In this document: piece by piece, positions 23,501 through 35,795 of the stretch | Layout: every line of letters begins with the position of its first letter | Numbering within the stretch: the stretch's first letter is position 1 | NCBI GenBank assembly: GCA_907164885.2 | Contig: OU015499.1 | Span: 150,278,297 to 150,342,296, forward strand | DNA length: 64,000 nucleotides | Reading direction: 5' to 3' | DNA from: Dolomedes plantarius | Lineage: Eukaryota; Arthropoda; Arachnida; Araneae; Dolomedidae | Notes under the pieces: model-generated | The model's database searches: none | What the model saw: only the letters and a program-made list of their open reading frames with translations | What the model was told of the DNA's origin: nothing | Program-made: the position numbers and the translations under genes

Positions 23501-24000
23501 NNNNNNNNNNNNNNNNNNNNNNNNNNNNNNNNNNNNNNNNNNNNNNNNNNNNNNNNNNNNNNNNNNNNNNNNNNNNNNNNNNNNNNNNNNNNNNNNNNNN
23601 NNNNNNNNNNNNNNNNNNNNNNNNNNNNNNNNNNNNNNNNNNNNNNNNNNNNNNNNNNNNNNNNNNNNNNNNNNNNNNNNNNNNNNNNNNNNNNNNNNNN
23701 NNNNNNNNNNNNNNNNNNNNNNNNNNNNNNNNNNNNNNNNNNNNNNNNNNNNNNNNNNNNNNNNNNNNNNNNNNNNNNNNNNNNNNNNNNNNNNNNNNNN
23801 NNNNNNNNNNNNNNNNNNNNNNNNNNNNNNNNNNNNNNNNNNNNNNNNNNNNNNNNNNNNNNNNNNNNNNNNNNNNNNNNNNNNNNNNNNNNNNNNNNNN
23901 NNNNNNNNNNNNNNNNNNNNNNNNNNNNNNNNNNNNNNNNNNNNNNNNNNNNNNNNNNNNNNNNNNNNNNNNNNNNNNNNNNNNNNNNNNNNNNNNNNNN
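23501..24000. other. Assembly gap (500 N)
   Basis: Exactly 500 undetermined bases, a round number typical of scaffold padding, so the true distance is unknown. Frames reported across it are meaningless. Confidence 0.99.
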
Positions 24001-24023
24001 TGTGGGGGTGGCAGATGAACTTC

Positions 24024-24330
24024 ATTGAACGACTGCTAATAGCGCATCCACACACATGCAGACATATCTGCAGTAAGCACCCCCGACTCCTCTTGACACA
24101 TTAGGGGGTCTATTAGTCACGCTCCTCCCCCCAAGCGATGTGTGAAGGAACACTAAACTGTCTTCCTCACTGTCCTTAATTGAACGACTGCTAATAGCGC
24201 ATCCTTACACATGCAGACATATCTGCAGTAAGCACCCCCGACTCCTATTGACACATTTGGGGGTCTATTAGTCACGCTCCTCCCCCCAAGCGATGTATGA
24301 AGGAACACTAAACTGTCTTCCAGACATTCC
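24024..24330. repeat. 155-bp tandem duplication
   Basis: TGAACGACTGCTAATAGCGC at 24026 recurs at 24181, giving an offset of 155. Both copies run through ATGCAGACATATCTGCAG and CGCTCCTCCCCCCAAGCG with few differences. Because it lies against the gap, the array could be longer than seen. Confidence 0.88.
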
Positions 24331-25522
24331 CCCATTTAGAACCCCAACCCCCTCCCCCCAAGGTCACTCGTGTCACTTTGATGATCTGTGAAAAAACCGC
24401 TCGATCGAGGGATCGCTGCAGAGCGCTCTGCCCCATAAATCACTGTTTTCCCCCTATAATTCCGTGCAGTGCAGATGTGCGTGGACGCAGTATCAAATAT
24501 AGTCCCTCTAAATAACAAAGTCTAAATTACTAAGTGACCCGCGGTGCGGCAGCTGGAAGCTTTCAACCACTGCACCACCGTGCGTCATTCATGGTATTCG
24601 TTTCGGTTAATTTGTTTTCAGATTTTGGCAACACCTCACACCATGACTGCGGGTCTAACAACGGGACCAGACTGGGGCAAGAAAGAGCCCTCACAGAGCA
24701 CGTTGGACCGGTGTATATTCTTAACCCTACGTACTGATCGTACGGCATTGCGTATACTAGGCCAAAAATGGATTGCGGTGCATATAGTGTCACCGTAAGT
24801 GCATCGTTTGTAATGTACACGATGTTCCCCGGATCGTCCTCATGGGCAATCCAGAATGGGCTTGTATTCAACGCCGCGTCGGAGAAAACGAGATCCGGAT
24901 CCCATTTGAAGGGAAAAACCCTCGAAATAAAGCCACCGCATCGACATGGGCTCCTGATGAATTCGGCATGCTCGTAAACCGGTTATTTCCGCCAGAACTA
25001 GCAGAATTACCCCATCGCTCTCTGCTGCTTACCTCGCTCTCTCTTCTTCCATCAATCCCCCCCAAACACAAACTCTTCGCATTTATTGCCTATCCCTCGG
25101 TTCTGTGGGGGGGGTTCCAGTAGTTTCGGAAAGCAACAAATGCCTCCCGAAATTTTCCGAGAGGTCAGCTGTACGTGTGGCGTGGCCGGTTTTCGGGAAC
25201 GGCTGCGTTAGCACGGCGGATGGCTTTCCCCGGGAAGGGGGCTGTGGCTCCTCCGATCGTTATGCCGTTACGTGCGCTGACAAAGCAAAAGGCGGCTTAA
25301 AAAGTGCTGGGGAGAGCACTAATGTCGAACGGCCGAGCTATTGCACGGACCCGCCATTTCGGTGCTGGATTCGTTTGATTGTCCGGTAATTTTGATATCG
25401 GATATGTAGCTTATGATTTGTTCTAGCATGGTACCACTCTAGCCATGATGTCATGCGTTAGATTTTTTTTAGTTCTACCCATACGATTAAGCCAAAAATT
25501 TCTGTTTTGTTCCATATATATA
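24331..25522. other. Low-copy, GC-richer stretch without a defensible gene
   Basis: Several overlapping frames of 60-100 codons occur on both strands (for example 24563-24871 minus, 24842-25123 plus, 25105-25389 plus). None shows a domain I recognise and they overlap each other. Base composition differs from the AT-rich repeats around it, so an exon or an old element is possible. Confidence 0.4.
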
Positions 25523-25594
25523 CTAGCTGAAAACCCGCACTTGGCTACGGAGTACATTCAAATTAAATACAACGGTCAATGTATGCAATTAATG

Positions 25595-25633
<39 letters not shown>

Positions 25634-26311
25634 AATATGACGATCAGTGTATACAATTGATGTAAAACAAACAAAAAAATATATTATAAAAAAGTCGTAA
25701 GGGATTTTTTATAGACAAAAAAATGTAGAAGAAAATATCCAAATTAAATCTAATAGGACATACTAAATAATATAGTACAGTTTGAGGAACATAATATGTT
25801 TTATTGTATTTTAATATTTTTTTTGGAAAATGTCCAATAGTCTGCCGCATTAGCAAGGAAAAAAGTATTTTTTTGTCTATTTAGTTGTTATGCACGTGAC
25901 GATAAATTTATTTAAAGTACCATAAAAAAAGAAATCACGTGATCAGCATTTAATAAATTAAATTCTAAAAATTAATTTTTAAAAATTCACCAAAAACCAG
26001 AAAATGGAGGTAAAGATTCGAAAAAGATCTCATTTTAAAGGAATTTTTATGATCTTTCTCGTGATATAAATTTTATAACCCTCAAATTATTATTTTTAAA
26101 TGCAAACTTTAAAAAAAAGTTACAAAAAGAGCTTAAGAATTTAATTTTAAAAAAATCTAAGAAGAATTTTTCAAAAATCTTTCTTAGTGCACCCGTACGC
26201 AATAAGAAGAATCTCCATGCAAAATGTCAGCCCTTTTTAGGTCCAGCGGTTTGGTCTGTGCGTTGTATGTCAGTGAGTCAGTCAGTTGCGGAACTGTTTT
26301 ATATATATAGA
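25523..26311 (-). mobile_element. Helitron family 1, copy F (long subtype)
   Basis: Begins CTAGCTGAAAACCCGCAC after A and ends GTTTTATATATATAGA before T. It contains (TA)n at about 25600-25630. It keeps the long interior. The short frames at 25644-25856 and elsewhere are within the Helitron and not genes. Confidence 0.9.
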
Positions 26312-26428
26312 TAATGAAGAGCAGCTTTTGGTTATGCCAGCGTGTAACATAAACGTGGCTTCTTAAACTTCTTAAAGGTGTATGAACAAAGCTGATCAAC
26401 TTATCTTTCGGTGGGCGATTTAAGCTTA

Positions 26429-26562
26429 TATAGTCTATTCCGGTTAATCGGACTACATTGGGACTCGATCATTTTGGTCCTAATAAACGGCTAGTCCGAT
26501 TACACGAACATGCACTATGTTACAAGACGGGATTCGGTCCGAATAAGCCGCTGGTCCGATGA
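26429..26562. mobile_element. Relic of the 160-bp TIR element
   Basis: AGTCTATTCCGGTTAATCGG through CCGAATAAGCCGCTGGTCCG is an inverted, diverged copy of 7360-7519. Both termini are eroded. Confidence 0.65.
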
Positions 26563-27233
26563 ACACTTTCAGGAGCAACAAACTCCCCCATTTGCAAAGT
26601 GCAGATTTCATTTCTCAATTTTTTTTTTTTAACCTAAAGAATCTTGAAAAAAATTCGAATTCAAGGTTGCAAAATGTTTTTACTTCTTTAACAGATGGCA
26701 ATACTAACCATTTTTCTACTCGTTTAACTGGAATACATTGAATGCAAGTGAAAAAAAAAGACTAGATTTAGGCGTTTACACTGTGCAAACGGCGCCCCTT
26801 AAATGGTTAACAGGTAGTCTAATTAACCAGATTCGAATGTATTTTGAAATTTAGGTCTTAATTGTTGGGTCCGATATACAGGGTCATCGAAATAGGTGTC
26901 CGTGAAATAAAGAACCATATAATGGAACTCGTGGCGTTTATTTTCTCACCAAAAGATACACAAACGAATCAAGTTTTGGACATTACCTAGTAGGTTTCGA
27001 TAGGAGAATTCCTCGTCGTTTGGCACACATCTAGACCAGGGGATCCAAACCTTTTTATAGTACCGTACCTGTACGTTGTAAACAATTTGATGACGTACCA
27101 GTAGACCAAAAAATTTGAAATGGGGAATAAAATGCAATGGAGAACAAAATAAATTAGGATATATGGAAAATCATTTTAAATAAGTCTCCTGAGTTTAATA
27201 CACTTACCTTAACAGTTTCTTAATATTTATTAA

Positions 27234-27376
27234 CTAGCTGAAAACCCGCGCTTCGCTACGGAGCACATTCAAATTAAATACAACGGTCAATGTATGAAAT
27301 TAATGCCAAAATAAATAAATAAATATATATATATATAATAAATGCGACGATCAATGTATACAATTGATGTAAAAAA

Positions 27377-27408
<32 letters not shown>

Positions 27409-27936
27409 TTAGAAAAAAATCGTAAGGGATATTTTTTTGGATAATATCCAATCGTCTGCTGCATTAGAAAGAAAAAATATTTTTTTGTCTATTTAGTTGT
27501 TATGAACGTGACGGTAAATTTATTTAAAGTATCAGAAAACAAAATCACGTGATCAGCATTTAATAAATTAAATTCTAAAAATTAATCTTTAAAAATTCGC
27601 CAAAAATCAGTAAATCGAGGTAAAGATTCGAAAAAGATTTCATTTTAAAGGAATTTTTATGATCTTTCTCGTGATATAAATTTTATAACCCACAAATTAT
27701 TATTTTAAATGCCAATGTAAAAAAAGTTTAAAAAACAGCTTAAAAATTTAATTTAAAAAAAATCTAAGAAGAATTTTTGAAAAATCTTTCTTAGTGCACC
27801 CCTACACTATTAGAAGAATCGCCATGCGAAATTTCAGCCCTTTAGGTCCATCGGTTTGGTCTGTGCGTTGTATGTCAGACAGTCAGTCAGTCAGTGAATG
27901 AATGAGTCAGTTACGGAACTGTTTTATATATATAGA
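27234..27936 (-). mobile_element. Helitron family 1, copy G
   Basis: Begins CTAGCTGAAAACCCGCGC after A and ends GTTTTATATATATAGA exactly where copy H starts. It is of the subtype with the interior deleted next to AAGGGATATTTTTTTGG, as in copies at 13089 and 45724. It contains (TA)n near 27383-27408. Confidence 0.93.
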
Positions 27937-28020
27937 CTAGCTGAAAACCCGCGCTTCGCTACGGTGTACATTGAAATTAAATACAACGATCAATGTATGC
28001 AATTAATTCCAAAAAAAAAA

Positions 28021-28057
<37 letters not shown>

Positions 28058-28638
28058 ATAAATAAGACGATCAATGTATACAATTGATGTAAAAAAAACA
28101 TATTTATAAGAAAATCGTAAGGGATATTTTTATAGACAAAATAAAGTTCCAATCGTCTGCCGCATTAGTAAGAAAAAAATATTTTTTTGTCTTTTTTTTT
28201 TTTGGCACGTGACGATAAATTTATTTAAAGTACCAGAAAAAGAAATCACGTGATCAGCATTTAATAAATTAAATTCTAAAAATTAATCTTTAAAAATTCC
28301 CCAAAAATCAGGAGATGGAGTTAAAAATTCGAAAAAAATTTCATTTTGAAGGAATTTTTACGATCTTTCTCGCGATATAAATTTTATAACCCTCAATGTA
28401 TTATTTTAAATGCCAACGTAAAAAAAGTTTAAAAAACAGCTTAAAAATTTAATTTTAAAAAAAATCTAAGAAGAATTTTTGAAAAATCTTTCTTAGTGCA
28501 CCCCTACACTATTAGAAGAATCGCCATGCAAAATTTCGGCCCTTTAGGTCCAGCGGTTTGGTCTGTGCGTTGTATGTCAGTCAGTCAGTCAGTCAGTGAA
28601 TGAATGAGTCAGTTACGGAACTGTTTTATATATATAGA
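27937..28638 (-). mobile_element. Helitron family 1, copy H, joined head to tail with copy G
   Basis: Begins CTAGCTGAAAACCCGCGC immediately after the GA of copy G, with no intervening base. It ends TTTTATATATATAGA, then T. It shares with copy D (17892-18581) the deletion joining the GACAAAATAAAG and TCCAATCGTC blocks, so G and H are different subtypes. Confidence 0.93.
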
Positions 28639-29236
28639 TAATACAATTACTATTGATTAATAATATGCAATTAATTTAAAGATGCTTGAAACACAAAACG
28701 CAATTTTCAGTAGAACTCAGACACAGTTATAATTCGCAAACACAGTTATAGACGCAGTTATAATTCGCAGGCGAGGGCCAAATTTTTATGGGGCGGTCAT
28801 AGATAACACATTCACGTGTAGACGGCATCTTTTGAGATTATGTAAATCCCAATAAAGTATTACAACACAAACAATGGATAAGAAATTCCAAACTGAAATA
28901 TTAAAACGTAGGGATTATTAGTTATTATAGTCATTTATTTTTTTTTTCCTAATACAGATTTTTAACAGATTTTTGTTTTAAATTGTAAAATCATTTGCGT
29001 ACCGGCAGCTGCTTGTTTGCGTACCGGTACTGGTATGCGTACCTAAGGTTAGGAACCACTGGTCTAGACGATAGTCGATCTCCATCCGGTTACGCTCGAT
29101 CACAGGAGTCACGGCCGCTGTTGCAGCTGCGAGATTGTTCGATATATGACGTAGTCCCGGATATTCTCCGCCTACCCAATGTTTTTCAGGTAACTCCATA
29201 GAAAAAAGTCTAGAGGGGTCAAATCGGGACCTCGTG

Positions 29237-29849
29237 CAGTGGCGTAGCGAGCATAACTGGCGCCCGGAGCACGATACCTTTGTGGCGCCCCCCCCTTAAT
29301 ATAGTAACAAAATGTATAGACCTTATGTTGGTACCCTCCCCTAAAAACATATAGTAATATAATATATAGACCTTATATTGGCGCCCCCACAAAATAATAT
29401 AGTAATATAATATATATACCTTATATTGGCGCCCTCCCCGAAAAACATATAGTAATATAATATATATACCTTATATTGGCGCCCCCCCCTTAAAAACATA
29501 TAGTAATATAATATATAGACCCTATATTGGCGCCCCCCGATAAACATATAATAACATAATATATAGACCTTATATTGGCACTCCCCCCCCCCCCCGAAAA
29601 GCATATAGTAACAAAATGTATAGACCTTATGTTGGTACCCTCCCCTAAAAACATATAGTAATATAATATATAGACCTTATATTGGCGCCCTCCCCGAAAA
29701 GCATATAGTAATATAATATATAGACCTTATATTGGCATCCACCTCGAAAACAAATAGTAATATAATATATAGATCTTACATTGGCGCCCCTCTGCGAGTG
29801 GCGCCCGGGGCATGATAGACCCCCTTGCCCCCCCTTTGCTACGCCACTG
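29237..29849 (-). mobile_element. hAT family 1, copy 3, inside the mariner remnant
   Basis: Ends are CAGTGGCGTAGCGAGC and GCTACGCCACTG. The exact target duplication ACCTCGTG lies at 29229-29236 and 29850-29857. It contains about nine of the ~60-bp units, more than copy 1, so the internal array varies in copy number. Removing the element and one duplication restores an open transposase frame (WIERGG to PDLTPLDFFLW) in the mariner remnant. Confidence 0.94.
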
Positions 29850-30086
29850 ACCTCGTGGTGACAAAATAATTAGACCGCCCCTTTCTATCCAACGTCAACA
29901 CCCATGAAGGAGGAAGCGTGACGTCACAGCGTCGTCGCATGCCCCCAGCGCAGTCACGGTCTCCATAACGTGGAAAAATTAAACTTCCACGGTTAACGTA
30001 CCATCTGCTGTTACGTAAAATCCGATCGGTTAATTGTCGCTCCCGAATGTGCATAACTGAAATCACGGACACCTTTTTCGATGACC

Positions 30087-31259
30087 TTTAGGAGATTCGA
30101 ATATTTTTTTCTTTCCAATTTTCAGGACAATGCTTATTTTCTCATTCTTAAGTGGTCAAAAATATTTTCCAATCATTATCTATCAATTTTTCTTCAATTA
30201 TTATAATTTACGACTTGCAGCGTTGCGCCTAACTCCTTGTTTTGAGTGTCTCTCCGTTTTAACGTAGGATAACGTTCCTCCATAACGGTCCTCCGGAAAG
30301 CAAAATTTCAAACGCTAAAACCGTCCGTCGTCGCGAGTTATCATTTTGGCAGCAGTATTGCTGGGGCAAGCAGTAAACAGCTAAACAGAAAAGCACCAAA
30401 AGGCGTTAAAATTTTGACATACATATGTATAGATATATATACATGCGTACATATATATAGATACATATATACATAACACATACATACATATAGAACACAT
30501 ACAAAAGAGGTAAGCAACGATAAGTAATCTTACGTTAACATCCCGCGGTAGTTTCGTTAGAGGAGACTACCTGATATAGTTTTTTCTACTTTTCTTCTTC
30601 AATTCGTAGTTTTCCGAAATTTTTTTCCTATAGTTTTCTTCTCGTCCTTTGTTTTGGTTTTTACTGTTTGGCATTTCCCCTATTCCTGCTGCGCAAAGTG
30701 GCAACGTTCTCTGTATAGCATGCTGTTATCCTAATGAACAAAACTGTGTTTAGCATTTGAATGAAGTTCCTATTTATTTGATTAACGAACTTGGGAAAGG
30801 ACGTGTTAAAAGGTATTGCTAGCGTTGGATCTGCTACATGTCCGGAAAAGTGTGGTTAAAATATTTTTTTTAAAGAATATTGAACACGCCTAATAACTGT
30901 ATAGGAGAGAATTGAACAACGAAAAAAAATCACCTAGACAGGATATCCGAGATTTAGAAAATCAGTGGTCCAGATTTTGAGCTTTTATTTGTCGAAAATT
31001 ATTGAGTTAAGCAAAGATTGTTAAAGAAGTAAATTATACACTGTAATTAAAATCATATTGTGATTCAATTATTATTTATTGTTCTCTTTTGACCATTTTT
31101 TTAATTCACTGTAACCGTGGTTTTCTGACATACCAGAAACTGTGGATAATCAGCATTTAATTGTGCAGCGCTTTAAATTATATTCCAGGGGCAGATAAAA
31201 GTATGCATGATACACACCTTCGTGGGAGGGGCTATATATATATATGCTATATATGTATA
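30087..31259. other. AT-rich spacer, nothing recognised
   Basis: It contains an ACATATAT-type simple stretch at about 30417-30505. I see no coding, RNA or repeat signal otherwise. Confidence 0.5.
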
Positions 31260-31279
31260 CGCCTCCATCGTACTCAGCA

Positions 31280-31775
31280 GCCTTGGATCGAGGTTGATGG
31301 GGCAAATCAACGTTTCCTCAGTCCAAGGTTGATGGGGCAAACCTATGTTTCCTCGGTCCAAGGTTGATGGGGCAAACCTAGGTTTCCTTGGTCCAAGGTT
31401 GATGGAGCAAATCTAGTTTTCCTCGCTCCAGGGTTGATGGGGCAAACCTATGTTTCCTCGCTCCAAGGTTGATGGGACAAACCTAGGTTTCCTCGGTCCA
31501 AGGTTGATGGGGCAAACCTAGGTTTCCTCGGTCCAAGGTTCATGGGGCAAACCTAGGTTTCCTCGGTCCAAGGTTGATGGGGCAAACCTAGGTTTCCTCG
31601 GTCCAAGGTTCATGGGACAAACCTAGGTTTCCTCGGTCCAAGGTTGATGGGGCAAACCTAGGTTTCCTCGGTCCAAGGTTCATGGGGCAAACCTAGGTTT
31701 CCTCGGTGCAAGGTTGATAGGGCAAACCTAGGCAGGTCCAAGGTTAATGGGGAAACCTAGGTAATCCTAGGTTTC
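31280..31775. repeat. 35-bp minisatellite, ~14 units
   Basis: The landmark AAGGTTGATGGGGCAAAC appears at 31325 and 31360, a period of 35. Units contain a palindromic CCTAGG within AAACCTAGGTTT and a TCCTCGGTCC spacer. Some units carry CATGGGG in place of GATGGGG, alternating with GATGGGG units at 31500-31700, a hint of a 70-bp higher-order unit. Terminal units are degenerate. Confidence 0.93.
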
Positions 31776-32649
31776 CTAAGAGGAGTACATATTTGCATCA
31801 AGGGCTCCTCACTTGAAGGCGTGTATCGTGCATGTTTTCATCATCAAGAGCTCTAAATTTTGAACCTCAGTACCTGATAAACGACAGATTTGTTTTTTCA
31901 TTTGTGGGCAGGATATCCGCACTTTGTCAGTTACCATTAAAAATTTAGAGACTAGAAATATTTGGAATGCTTTTCCCTTCAGGGGGCTAATCAACTACGT
32001 CTCTCATAAGATCCTATAACAAGGGACATATCTACGTTCAAGGCTGTTGCGGGAACGCTATAGGTGTTATGTATTTGCAGAGGAAGACAAATTGTTTGTT
32101 TAAGTCACTGGTAAAAAGATTGTTTATTCTAAAGGAAAATATAGAAGAACATCCGTTTTCCCTTTAACTGTAGCTGTGCATCAGAAGTGGGTGTAAATAT
32201 AATATTTTTGAGTTCCGTACATTTGCCTTGTGCATTAAAAAGTTTTTTGGATTGAACGCAAGTCTCTCTGTCTGTCTGACTGTCTGAATGTCTTGAAATC
32301 TCACATTCTCGCCCATGTTTGATGTCTACGACAGATATTTTTACTTCACGCTCGCGCTCAAAATATATCGCCCTGCTCATTCCTGCCTAACGGCGCGTTT
32401 AGGACGCTAAGTCAAATTAGGCAGATTAATTGTCCCCGCTCTTTTCGTCTAGTCTTCACGTCATTTCTCACTTTGTTTTCGCTCTTGAGGTGTCTGCAGC
32501 TATACTTTGCCTCCAGCAAACGGTTCTCGAGTAAGAGATATTACTGTCTAGTTTTGTTTAGGATTGAGTACTGAATCTAATTTAGGGTCTTAAGCAGGTA
32601 GGGGACATGACTTTTATTGGGCTGAGCAGCCCGCAGAAAGTTAAGATGT
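31776..32649. other. Spacer, no gene recognised
   Basis: Low-copy sequence between two tandem arrays. Short minus-strand frames at 31809-31994 and 32129-32380 have no recognisable features. A TCTGTCTG simple run occurs near 32266-32282. Confidence 0.45.
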
Positions 32650-35060
32650 TTAACTTCGGGATGTTGGACGTCTTCTAATGTTGTTTGACAACGAGAAGTT
32701 TAGAGGTTGCTGGTGATTAAGAGGTTATCGACGATTGCAGAAATTACATCTTTGCTAAAGTTTACATAAATCTTAATTTTCAAATAATGGTAACTATTTC
32801 GTTAATTAAATATTACATATTTCAGAATATTAAGGACCTCCGAACGTTAATATATTATTGACTTTATACTTATGATTATACTGACTAAGCAGTGAAGGAT
32901 TTGAAAGAAAATCGGAATAGTGTGTCTTCAAATGTTGTTTAATAACGAGACGTTTAGAGGTTATCGATGATTTAATAAAAAAACCTTTAGAGGTTATCAA
33001 CTATTGCAGAACTAACATCCTTGCTTAACATAACTCTTAATTTCAAATAACGGTTACTATTCTCTTAATTAAATATATACATTTCAGAATTTTAAGGACC
33101 TCTGAACGTAAATATATTATTGACTTTTTGCTAATGATTTTACGGACTAAGCGGTGAGGCATTTGAAAGAGAATCAAGATGTTTAGTGTCTTTAAATATT
33201 TGTTTAATAACGAGAAGTTTAGAGGTTGTCAATGATTTAAAAAAAACTCTTCAGAAGATATTAACAATTGTAAAACTAACATCTTTTATTAAGTTTACAT
33301 AACTCTTAACGGCAACTACTCTCTTAATTAATATTACGCATTTCAGAATTTTAAGAACCTCTGAACTTAAATATATTATTGACTTTTTGCTAATGATTAT
33401 ACGGGCTAAGCGGTGAGGTATTTGAAAGAGAATCAAGATGTTTAGTATCTCCAAATGTTGTTTAAAATAACGAGAAGTTTAGACGTTATTTATGATAAAA
33501 AAATAACTCTTCAGAGGATATCAACGATTGTTGAACTAACATCTTTGCTTAACATAACTCTCAATTTCAAATAACGGTTACTATTCTCTTAATTAAAGAT
33601 ATACATTTCAGAATTTTAAGAACCTCTGAACGTAAATATATTATTGACTTTTTGCTAATGATTTTACGGACTAAGTGGTGAGGCATTTGAAAGAGAATCA
33701 AGATGTTTAGTGTCTTTAAATGTTGTTTAATAACGAGAAGTTTAGAAGTTGTCAATGATTAAAAAAAAAACTCTTCAGAGGATATCAACGATTGTTGAAC
33801 TAACATCTTTGCTTAAGTTTACATAACTCTTAACGGCAACTATTCTCTTAATCAAATATTACGCATTTCAGAATTTTAAGAACCTCTGAACGTAAATATA
33901 TTATTGACTTTTTGCTAATGATTTTACGGACTAAGTGGTGAGGCATTTGAAAGAGAATCAAGATGTTTAGTGTCTTTAAATGTTGTTTAATAACGAGAAG
34001 TTTAGAAGTTGTCAATGATTAAAAAAAACTCTTCAGAGGATATCAACGATTGTTGAACTAACATCTTTGCTTAAGTTTACATAACTCTTAACGGCAACTA
34101 TTCTCTTAATCAAATATTACGCTTTTCAGAATTTTAAGGACCTCTGAAAGTAAATATATTATTGACTTTTTGCTAATGATTATACAGACTAAGCCGTGAA
34201 GCTTTTGAAAAAAAAATTGGATGTTTAGTGTCTCCAAATGTTTTAAAAAACAAAAAGTTTAGGGGTACCGAGATTAAAAAGCTCTGTAGAAGTTACTGTT
34301 AAAAAAACTAATATCTTTGCTTGCGTTTACATAAATCTTAACTGTACGTAATGGTAATTATCTTCTTAATTGAAAATTACTTTACTTAATTCAGGATTTT
34401 TAAGACCTCTGGAAGTAAAAATATTAATGATTAAACTGACTGGAATGGAGAAGCATCTGAAAGAGAATCGGGATGTTTAGTGTCTTAACTTGTGTTAAGA
34501 CACTAAACATCCCGAAAATGTTTAAGAACGAGAAGTTTAGTGGTCATTTATGATTAAAAAAATTATTTAGAGGCTATCAGCGATTGTAGAACTAACATCT
34601 TTATTTAAGTTTGCATAAATCTTAATTGCAAATATCGGTAACTATGCTCTGAATTGAATATTACGCATTTCAGAATTTAAAGGACCTCTGAAAGTGAATA
34701 TATCATTGACTCTATACTAAAGATTTTTGACACTAAGCGGTGAGATATTTGAGAAAGAATCAGGATGTTTAGTGTCTCAAAATTTTCTTTAACACCGAGG
34801 AGTTTAGAGGTTATCGATGATTAAAACACTCTTAAGAGGTTATCGCCGACTAAAAAACTAAGATCTTTCTTTAGTTTACATAAATCCTTATTGTAAGCAA
34901 AGGTAACTTTCTTCATTGGAAATGGCATTACTTATTTCGGAATTTTAAGAAACTGTAAAATTATTATTATTATAAATTATTATAAGTTCTGATGATTATA
35001 CGGATTCTCATATGATGAGTTGAAACATTTGAATGAGAGCACAAGATGCTTGTTGTAACA
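32650..35060. repeat. ~260-bp satellite array, ~9 units
   Basis: ATTTTACGGACTAAGTGGTG at 33661 and 33921 gives a period of 260. Units share ATGTTTAGTGTCT, AATAACGAGAAGTTTAGA, a CAGAATTTTAAGAACCTCTG block and ATATATTATTGACTTTTTGC. The central units (33300-34130) are the most alike and edge units are diverged, which is the usual sign of unequal exchange. The minus-strand frames at 33251 and 33567 are satellite frames. Confidence 0.92.
34469..34514. repeat. 46-bp perfect inverted repeat inside the satellite
   Basis: Two 21-base arms that are exact reverse complements, starting CGGGATGTTTAGTGTC and ending GACACTAAACATCCCG, are separated by the four-base loop TTGT. The arm is the start of a normal satellite monomer, so this is a local inversion-duplication. 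Confidence 0.92.
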
Positions 35061-35755
35061 GAGAAAAAAATGTGTATTTGCGGCCATTCGGCGGAACAGT
35101 AACATAACAACCGAGACCTGTTGACTTCAGGGAGAAAGTAAATTTGATCCCGACAATAAAAAAATGAAACCCTAGGTGACATTTTAACTAATTTTAATGA
35201 AAACATAACAATTACTTACAGAATTACACAATTTTAAAAGTATACAGGCACACACGAAAATATGTTGCTACCAGCTGGGAAAACATTGAATCGACTGACA
35301 AACATCCTTTCTTAGCAGGCAGAGTTCAGAGGGTGTCGGCACGTCGGCACGAACGCTAGTAGTTGTTTCCGTCCACGGAGTCGGAGAGGGTTTTAGGGAT
35401 TGCTTCTTACGATCCCGGTGGCTGTTTGCAAGGTCGCTTTACGCTGTTAGGGCATCATGAGAGTTTTTACGTAATGATGCCCTGTTTAAACCAGTTGGTT
35501 ACATATTTAATTAAGATAAATGAAAAGTTTTCACTAAAAGGAAAGAAAAGCTATAATTTTAGCAAAGGTAACAGAGAGTTGTTTGTATGTTAAAGAAATT
35601 AGAATTAATTAATATAAAGGAAAAAGACAGAACTGTTTGTTTCTGGCGGAAAAGTCCAAGTTTACTCATAATTAACAATGATTCCTGCTACTTAATACAC
35701 AGTCGTTAAGTAAACACTGCGTAAGCATGTATAATCCAATATAACACACACACAC

Positions 35756-35795
<40 letters not shown>

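Larger units (their letters stand above)
27037..29061. mobile_element. hAT-type element carrying a Helitron pair
   Basis: Ends are CAGGGGATCCAAACCT and AGGTTAGGAACCACTG. The flanking 8-mers ATCTAGAC (27029-27036) and GTCTAGAC (29062-29069) differ at one base, consistent with a hAT target duplication. It sits inside the mariner transposase remnant. Net of the two Helitrons (27234-28638) it is about 0.62 kb and non-coding, with GCGTACCGG-type repeats near the right end. Confidence 0.85.
26879..30086 (-). mobile_element. Dead mariner-like transposon interrupted by two hAT elements
   Basis: The ends CAGGGTCATCGAAATAGGTG and the inverse CACCTTTTTCGATGACC are terminal inverted repeats, with TA just outside the left end. 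With inserts removed, about 0.55 kb remains. The minus strand encodes the C-terminal part of a mariner-type transposase. WIERGG is followed by GPDLTPLDFFLWSYLKN, then a stop (29237-side into 29160). Further on are TPVIERNRMEIDYRLD, and past the hAT insert VCQTTRNSPIE. PDL-PLDFFLW is a hallmark of the family's third catalytic-Asp region. Stops and length loss make it a pseudogene. Confidence 0.88.

Noticed and set aside
23389..24055. Frames of 209 and 188 codons across the gap
   Set aside because: Composed almost entirely of undetermined bases.
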